Assembly (NCBI RefSeq): GCF_015477605.1
Contig: NZ_JADLQX010000011.1
Coordinates: forward strand, 1-64,000
Origin: Nocardia amamiensis
GTDB lineage: Bacteria > Actinomycetota > Actinomycetes > Mycobacteriales > Mycobacteriaceae
Direction: 5' to 3'
DNA: 64,000 bases
The stretch's first letter is position 1; each line of letters opens with the position of its first letter. Below, in pieces: positions 59,750 to 64,000 of this stretch. The translations under genes and the position numbers were made by a program. The notes under the pieces were generated by a model. It did not search any database and was not told the origin of the DNA. It saw only the letters and a list, made by a program, of their open reading frames with translations.

Positions 59750-61030
59750 TCACCTCTCATTCGCGAATAAGGTCAATCCCGCGCTGACACGATCGGCAAG
59801 TTCTGCCAGATCATCGTCTGAATAGATCAGAGCAGGTACCAACTGAATGCAACTCGGCCCAGGGTGCACCAACGCCCCGGCTGCCCTGATGGCTGCGACG
59901 AGTCGGTCCACGTCGGCCCGCTCAAGCGGCCCTTGGGCATTAGCCAATTGCAGTGCTCGAAGACAGCCTCTACCCGTAGCACCGACTACCAGCGGCTCAC
60001 GCTCTACCAACTCGGCGAGCACCACATCAATACGCTTCGCCAAGTTGGAACTCAACAGGATCGAATCGTAGCGTTGATGCTCAGCGATAGTCGCGATAAT
60101 TGCAGCACCGGCCACTGCTGTGCCGCTTTGAGTCTCGGCGTGACCGAGGACGGTATCAAAATCATGGAATTTCTGCGCAACTGCCCTCGAAACAACGATT
60201 GCCGAGGCGGCCATCGTGCCATTCGTAAGAGCTTTCGATGTAATGACAAGGTCCGGCGCTTCGGGCCAACCTTGGCTCTCGAACATCGCATTACCGATTC
60301 GCGCGAATCCCGTCGTTATCTCGTCCGCCACCAGGAGGAACCCATGCTCCTTTCGTAGCCGAAGAAGCTCGGCCACATACTCGTCTGACAATGGAATCGC
60401 GCCGGTACCGAGCACGGGCTCAACCACGATCGCGGAGACTCTTCCCCGTAGTTTGGCCAGCGCATCCGAAATTGCCGCCGGGTCATTTGCGGCAACATGA
60501 CCGACAAAGCGCCGATCGACCCCATACATCCGCTGACCCAGCTGTGCATCAGTCAGCGCGAAAGCTCCGTAGGTGAGTCCATGAAAGCCATCGCGCAGGC
60601 CAAGGATGATCTTTCTTTCAGGCTCGTTCCGGAGGACGTGAAAGTGCCGCGCGATCTTCATACAGACCTCATTAGCTGCACCACCTGAAGTCGAGAATAT
60701 GACACGGCTGAACTGTTGCGGCCCTACCAGTTCGACGAGCGCGGCAGCAGCCTGCCGTGTATAGGAATTCTCAAAGCTCCACGAACTGAGGTACGAGGCA
60801 GTAGTCAGTGCCTCGGATACAGCTTCCGCAATTGCCGAATTGCCATAACCAAGGTTGGCATTCCACAGTCCGCTCGATCCATCGAGTCGCTCGTGCCCAT
60901 CTGCGAACCGAACACGGATACCTTTCGCGGAGATAGCGCACAGCGAGTCGTCTCCTTGACGGCGCGGGGGGAGCATCGCTGGCCATAGCGGTCCGGGTGT
61001 ACCCGTGCCTGGCGTCTCCTCGGTCGACAT
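59750..61030 (-). CDS. Class III PLP-dependent aminotransferase
   Basis: A 426-residue class III (omega-type) aminotransferase. FSTSGGAANEVCMKIAR holds the phosphate/substrate region, VADEITTGFARIG the Asp that binds the PLP nitrogen, and LVITSKALTNG the Schiff-base Lys. Enzymes of this class aminate aldehydes and ketones. In daptide pathways a class III aminotransferase converts a C-terminal carbonyl to an amine that is then methylated; the pairing here with an SDR and two methyltransferases is similar in logic, though other daptide genes are missing. Confidence 0.88.
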   Translation of the reverse strand: MSTEETPGTGTPGPLWPAMLPPRRQGDDSLCAISAKGIRVRFADGHERLDGSSGLWNANLGYGNSAIAEAVSEALTTASYLSSWSFENSYTRQAAAALVELVGPQQFSRVIFSTSGGAANEVCMKIARHFHVLRNEPERKIILGLRDGFHGLTYGAFALTDAQLGQRMYGVDRRFVGHVAANDPAAISDALAKLRGRVSAIVVEPVLGTGAIPLSDEYVAELLRLRKEHGFLLVADEITTGFARIGNAMFESQGWPEAPDLVITSKALTNGTMAASAIVVSRAVAQKFHDFDTVLGHAETQSGTAVAGAAIIATIAEHQRYDSILLSSNLAKRIDVVLAELVEREPLVVGATGRGCLRALQLANAQGPLERADVDRLVAAIRAAGALVHPGPSCIQLVPALIYSDDDLAELADRVSAGLTLFANER

Positions 61031-61033
61031 GTA

Positions 61034-61702
61034 TCAGCTCACCTTCGTATTCAAGTGATCGGCGCGGTCGAGTTGGACCCCCTGTGTGAACGCGGTGGAG
61101 AAGTCGACCTCCCACGTGTAGGCACCCCATAGGTCTGCCCCGCGGAGCGCGGTTCGTACGCACGTCGCCTCCCGCAAGTCGGCATGGCGCATGTCCGCGC
61201 GGCAGAGCTCGGCTTCGGTGAGATCCGCGCGGCGCAAGCTGGCACTGAATAACACGCTGCCGGACAGCTTCGCGCCCACCAACCGTGCGGCGGTCAGATC
61301 AGCTTTCTCGAGATCGGCCCCGGTGAGATCGGCTTCGCTCAAGTCACATCCCATCAATCGCGCCCCCCGCAGATCAGCGCCACGCAGGTTCACTCCGCGG
61401 AGATCAACACCGGCGCCGTCCGCGCGCAGCAATCTCCAGCCGTCGACGATCCACCGCGCCTGGGTCACTCCGTCAGAGCCAATCTCAGCAAGTACGAAAA
61501 TATGCAGGCGACTACGCCCGTCAGGCGGACTGTCGATGCAGTGGTCGCCGACACAGGATGCCTCTTGAACTACGCCCGCCGGCCCGAGCAGCCCCAAGGA
61601 GGCCGCATCGGTCATCACAAGGCGGTACCGCTCTGGCGGCTCACTTGAACCACACGCCTGTAGTGCGGCGTCGACAAGTGTGCGTCGGCCCTGCGTCATC
61701 AT
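61034..61702 (-). CDS. Pentapeptide-repeat protein with N-terminal domain
   Basis: A 222-residue protein. The first 95 residues form a separate unknown domain; from about 96 on there are roughly 20 A(D/N)Lxx units (VDLRGVNLRGADLRGARLMG, CDLSEADLTGADLEKADLTA and so on) that form a right-handed quadrilateral helix. Some such proteins (Qnr, McbG, AlbG) protect DNA gyrase by mimicking DNA, others are scaffolds. Position inside the operon does not decide between immunity and a structural role. It overlaps the DUF6445 gene by 4 bp. Confidence 0.8.
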   Translation of the reverse strand: MMTQGRRTLVDAALQACGSSEPPERYRLVMTDAASLGLLGPAGVVQEASCVGDHCIDSPPDGRSRLHIFVLAEIGSDGVTQARWIVDGWRLLRADGAGVDLRGVNLRGADLRGARLMGCDLSEADLTGADLEKADLTAARLVGAKLSGSVLFSASLRRADLTEAELCRADMRHADLREATCVRTALRGADLWGAYTWEVDFSTAFTQGVQLDRADHLNTKVS

Positions 61703-62370
61703 TGGGCCTGTCCGATGCTCTCGACCTCGATCGGGAGGCGAAACGCAGCCACGCCGGGGTCTGGGATGACGTTGAAGAAAAAGATGTGCGTCAGGCGCGC
61801 AGTCTCCGCACTGTCGCCGCAGCCAGCGAGGGGCGCATGGTATGCCTCAGCACCTCGGAAGAGAACGAGACGGTTGTACACCGGTGCCACCCGCCCCACG
61901 ACTTCCCATTTCGAGAGGTCTGCCTTGTCTTGACGGATAACGCGGTCATCGAACTCGGCCGCATCGCAGTAGCCAAGCGCGCGGGCCTGCCGATCCGATG
62001 GGGGTGACTCAAAGCCGGTTGCGCGATGGCGGTAGAAGCCGGTCCCAGCTTCCATGGGCGCATCCGGAGTGAGATAGACCATGCCAGCCCAGTCCACCGC
62101 GGTATCGGCGTGTACCTTCGGGTGCATCCCTGACGCCCGTGTGATGAACCGGAACCCACCCCAAGTGAACCTGGCTTTATCTACATTCAGCTCTGCGCCC
62201 ACAAGTTCGCCGAAACGCTGTTTCAGAGTCTTCGAGTCTATCGTTACTTGGCTGGCAAAACCGGGATAATCAGTCGGGCTGATATCCGCGTACTGGGACT
62301 TCAAGGCTCGCTCACGAACCGCTCCGGGATTCGCGTAGAAGTTATCAACGAGAACAACGCGACTTCGCAT
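61699..62370 (-). CDS. DUF6445 / 2OG-Fe(II) oxygenase-like protein (active type)
   Basis: A 223-residue protein with the double-stranded beta-helix plan of 2-oxoglutarate oxygenases: H87 and D89 in HPKVHADTAVDWAG, distal H178 in FRGAEAYHAPL, and an Arg in TARLTHIFFF suited to bind the co-substrate. The start VVLVDNFYANPGAVRERAL is the same as in the next gene upstream, so the two are paralogues. DUF6445 proteins are known near bacterial biosynthetic genes and resemble peptide hydroxylases. ATG at 62368-62370. Confidence 0.75.
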   Translation of the reverse strand: MRSRVVLVDNFYANPGAVRERALKSQYADISPTDYPGFASQVTIDSKTLKQRFGELVGAELNVDKARFTWGGFRFITRASGMHPKVHADTAVDWAGMVYLTPDAPMEAGTGFYRHRATGFESPPSDRQARALGYCDAAEFDDRVIRQDKADLSKWEVVGRVAPVYNRLVLFRGAEAYHAPLAGCGDSAETARLTHIFFFNVIPDPGVAAFRLPIEVESIGQAQ

Positions 62371-62376
62371 AGGCCC

Positions 62377-62889
62377 TCAGCTCGTCACACAAGGGAAGGT
62401 GATTACTTGGGTGAGTCGTGCCGACTCTGGATCAGCACCGAATCCGGGACCATCGGCGTAGCTTCCTGATGACGCCTTAAACAGCACCAATCGGTTAAAT
62501 CGCTCTGCAACGAACATGGTTTCCGTCCCGCTCGCTCGCTCGGGCAGCTCGGGCATCGTATAGTGGGAGAACCCACCCTGGCATTGCTCCGGTAAGTTCA
62601 ACCAGATCAGAGCCACCCAATTGCCGAGGTATTCCTCCGGCAGACGGTCGAGTGCACCGTTCGACAGAACCCTAAAGTTAGCCAACGTATCGTGCGTCGT
62701 TTGCGAGATTGGGTCGTTGCCGCACAGCTGCACAATTCTGTCGACACCTTCGCGATCTACAAACCCGCAGGGGAACTGGTGAGCCAGAGCGTTGCGCTGC
62801 GATTGGCCGGCAACCAAGGCGAGAGCACGCTCACGGATGTCGATCGGGTTGGGATAGAAATCGTCCACCACCTCGAAGCTCTTTTCCAA
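62377..62889 (-). CDS. DUF6445-like protein lacking iron ligands
   Basis: A 170-residue paralogue of the preceding protein (FEVVDDFYPNPIDIRERALA; FNRLVLFKASSGSYADGPGF). Where the active copy has HADTAVDWAG this one has EYLGNWVALI, and the distal AYHAP is SYADG, so the H-x-D...H set is gone. It is probably a non-catalytic partner or a substrate-binding subunit. The start is TTG 62887-62889 with AAAGGAG six bases before; a GTG at 62907 is possible. Confidence 0.7.
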   Translation of the reverse strand: MEKSFEVVDDFYPNPIDIRERALALVAGQSQRNALAHQFPCGFVDREGVDRIVQLCGNDPISQTTHDTLANFRVLSNGALDRLPEEYLGNWVALIWLNLPEQCQGGFSHYTMPELPERASGTETMFVAERFNRLVLFKASSGSYADGPGFGADPESARLTQVITFPCVTS

Positions 62890-62922
62890 TGCGAACTCCT
62901 TTCCCACTCTCCCGTCGTGCCA

Positions 62923-63582
62923 TCAACGTTTGTGGCTAACCATGAGGCCGTTCTTAGTAGGAATGAGGGCCGAGAATAGTTGCTCGGATCGTGCCACTGC
63001 TCGGTTGTACGTGTCGATCGCGTGCACGGCGCCTGCGGCATCGCCGTCGGGTTCTCCTGAAAAATCACCGATAGCGAGCGCATCATCGGCGACCAAGAGC
63101 CCGTCATTCGCGAGAAGTGGATAACAAAGCTTCAGGTACTGCGGATACGTCTTCTTTTCAGCGTCAATGAATACCATGTCGAATGACTTTGGTTCAATTC
63201 CCCGGAGATAGGTCTCTGCGTCCGCCTCGACGACCTCGACCCGATCAGCCACTCCAGCAGCGGCTATATTGGTCATCGCGACCGCGACGAGCGACGAGTC
63301 TCGCTCTAGGCTTATCAAACGCCCACCTTCCGGCAGCCCGCGGGCGATATGTATTGCCGAATAGCCCACAAAGGTCCCCACTTCAAGAACTCTCTGTGGT
63401 CGGCGTATCAGGGTGAGTAATTGAAGGAGCCGACCTGCCTGATCATCGACCTGCATCGGCCTCAGATCATGCTCTATCAGCGACTGTCGGAGGATGCTGT
63501 CGAGCATTGGCTCACGGCGACCATGAACAGCTCGGAAGTACTTGTCGGCAGAGCTGGCTGCCGTCGTGTTCGCTTCTGTCAC
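62923..63582 (-). CDS. O-methyltransferase (COMT-like)
   Basis: A 219-residue methyltransferase of the caffeoyl-CoA/catechol type. VLEVGTFVGYSAIHIARGLP is the SAM loop, LISLERDSSLV the second strand acid, and VFIDAEKKTYPQYLKLCYP carries the metal-binding Asp with DDAL further on. Such enzymes methylate hydroxyls next to a metal; the candidate peptide has no Tyr, so the target could be a hydroxylated side chain or carboxylate. GTG 63582 overlaps the stop of the M3 peptidase gene by 4 bp. Confidence 0.85.
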   Translation of the reverse strand: MTEANTTAASSADKYFRAVHGRREPMLDSILRQSLIEHDLRPMQVDDQAGRLLQLLTLIRRPQRVLEVGTFVGYSAIHIARGLPEGGRLISLERDSSLVAVAMTNIAAAGVADRVEVVEADAETYLRGIEPKSFDMVFIDAEKKTYPQYLKLCYPLLANDGLLVADDALAIGDFSGEPDGDAAGAVHAIDTYNRAVARSEQLFSALIPTKNGLMVSHKR

Positions 63583-64000
63583 GAGACACCTACCCTTGAG
63601 ACATCATAGAACGAAAAGATGGCCGCCGGAGCAGGCCGTCGACTCGGTAGATCGAAATCGAAACTGTCCGCGAAGAGCTGGCGCGCGTCGTCTGGCGGAC
63701 TAGTTCGCGAAATCGGATCCAACAGGAACGGTGCGAACTTTTCACAACTGTCCGCCGACCCCCATAGGTAGGCAAAGTTTGCCCCCGGATGGGCCTGAAA
63801 CATCGGCCATGTGAAATACGCTGGGAAGTCACCGAGACTGCAGTATCGCTGAAGGTTAAACCGACGGTCCAAGCTCTCAAAAGCACCACGTATCCCGACC
63901 GCACGATCGCGATGCAGTTCGAAGTCGAGAGCGGCCGTAACACCCCGCTCCAGGTGCGTTCGACGGTACTCCAGGAGTTTCACCCTTTGCGCTGTGGATA
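63579..64000 (-). CDS. Second M3-like metallopeptidase, C-terminal part (cut by window end)
   Basis: Only the last 140 residues are present; the frame stays open through the window edge. They align closely with the end of the peptidase at 51446-53191: KLLEYRRTHLERGVTAALDF against KLLESRAAHLQRAVTAAIDF, and FQAHPGANFAYLWGSADS against FRAYPGGAGLTYLWGAAF. The HExxH motif must lie beyond the window. The GTG at 63983 is internal to the homology, so it is not the start. It is the first visible gene of the leftward operon. Confidence 0.8.
   Translation of the reverse strand, partial: STAQRVKLLEYRRTHLERGVTAALDFELHRDRAVGIRGAFESLDRRFNLQRYCSLGDFPAYFTWPMFQAHPGANFAYLWGSADSCEKFAPFLLDPISRTSPPDDARQLFADSFDFDLPSRRPAPAAIFSFYDVSRVGVS

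Noticed and set aside
53188..64000. Daptide or lanthipeptide cluster
   Set aside because: The aminotransferase and methyltransferases recall daptides, but the small hydrophobic daptide precursors and other signature genes are absent; there is no LanM/LanB/LanC and no Cys in the peptide.
27062..64000. Right-hand attachment site of the tRNA-Leu element
   Set aside because: No second copy of the tRNA 3' end was found by eye; a short stretch CGTTCAAGTCC at 29161 lies in a gene and is too short.

Overview
The window is high-GC DNA from a mycolic-acid actinomycete, most likely Nocardia or a close relative. The main reasons are a single-polypeptide type I fatty acid synthase next to acpS, DUF4254-, excalibur- and DUF1992-type proteins, and frequent GTG/TTG starts. 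By eye the chromosomal part (about 9.1-27 kb) is very GC-rich. The stretch from about 39.7 kb to the right end is clearly poorer in G+C.

Layout. (1) 1-9072: the right end of an integrative element that continues off the left edge. It holds terminal-type repeats at 11-120, a run of small accessory genes, an XRE-TPR regulator paired with a NAD(P)HX repair enzyme, a tyrosine recombinase, and a 3' fragment of tRNA-Lys(CTT) that marks the attachment site. (2) 9073-26976: chromosome. It holds a lytic-transglycosylase/Rpf-like secreted protein, DUF1992, MarR/pirin divergent pair, excalibur protein, Bcp peroxiredoxin, an ASKHA-like membrane protein, a TetR regulator, acpS and the 3104-residue fas gene with three palindromes upstream. 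(3) 26973-39670: a second integrative and conjugative element entered through tRNA-Leu(UAG). A large serine recombinase reads antisense through the tRNA. Behind it come a degenerate small recombinase, an ImmA-type peptidase, an XRE repressor, ArdA, an MT-A70 methylase, a replication-relaxation protein, a coupling ATPase and a set of membrane/envelope proteins. Matching GGTGAAT-type palindromes lie before the repressor gene and before the conjugation operon, which suggests an ICEBs1-like ImmR/ImmA switch. (4) 39972-46720: a rightward cassette of unfamiliar genes. It has a HExxH metallopeptidase, a soluble protein that ends in a short motif (N-V-V-V-G-P-x-x-x-Q-x-N-H-F), three membrane-anchored proteins that begin with the same motif, and an anchored propeller-like protein. 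(5) 46925-48933: a decayed gene, a DUF4365 nuclease-like protein and a GNAT acetyltransferase. (6) 49392-64000+: what looks like a RiPP biosynthetic locus.

The RiPP-like locus. A Tet(M)/Otr(A)-type ribosomal protection protein and an M3-family metallopeptidase face a leftward operon. In transcription order the operon encodes a second M3 peptidase (cut by the window end), an O-methyltransferase, two DUF6445 proteins (one with metal ligands, one without), a pentapeptide-repeat protein, a class III aminotransferase, a P450, a 52-residue Cys-free peptide, a TPR protein, a PQQ-type propeller, an SDR, a TauD-type oxygenase and a methyltransferase. A stem-loop sits just after the peptide gene. My reading is that the small peptide is oxidised, aminated and methylated, trimmed by M3 peptidases, and that the host ribosome is guarded by the EF-G-like protein. 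No cognate transporter is in view. No second copy of the tRNA-Leu 3' end was found to the right by eye, so regions 4-6 may be cargo of the same element, but that is not shown.
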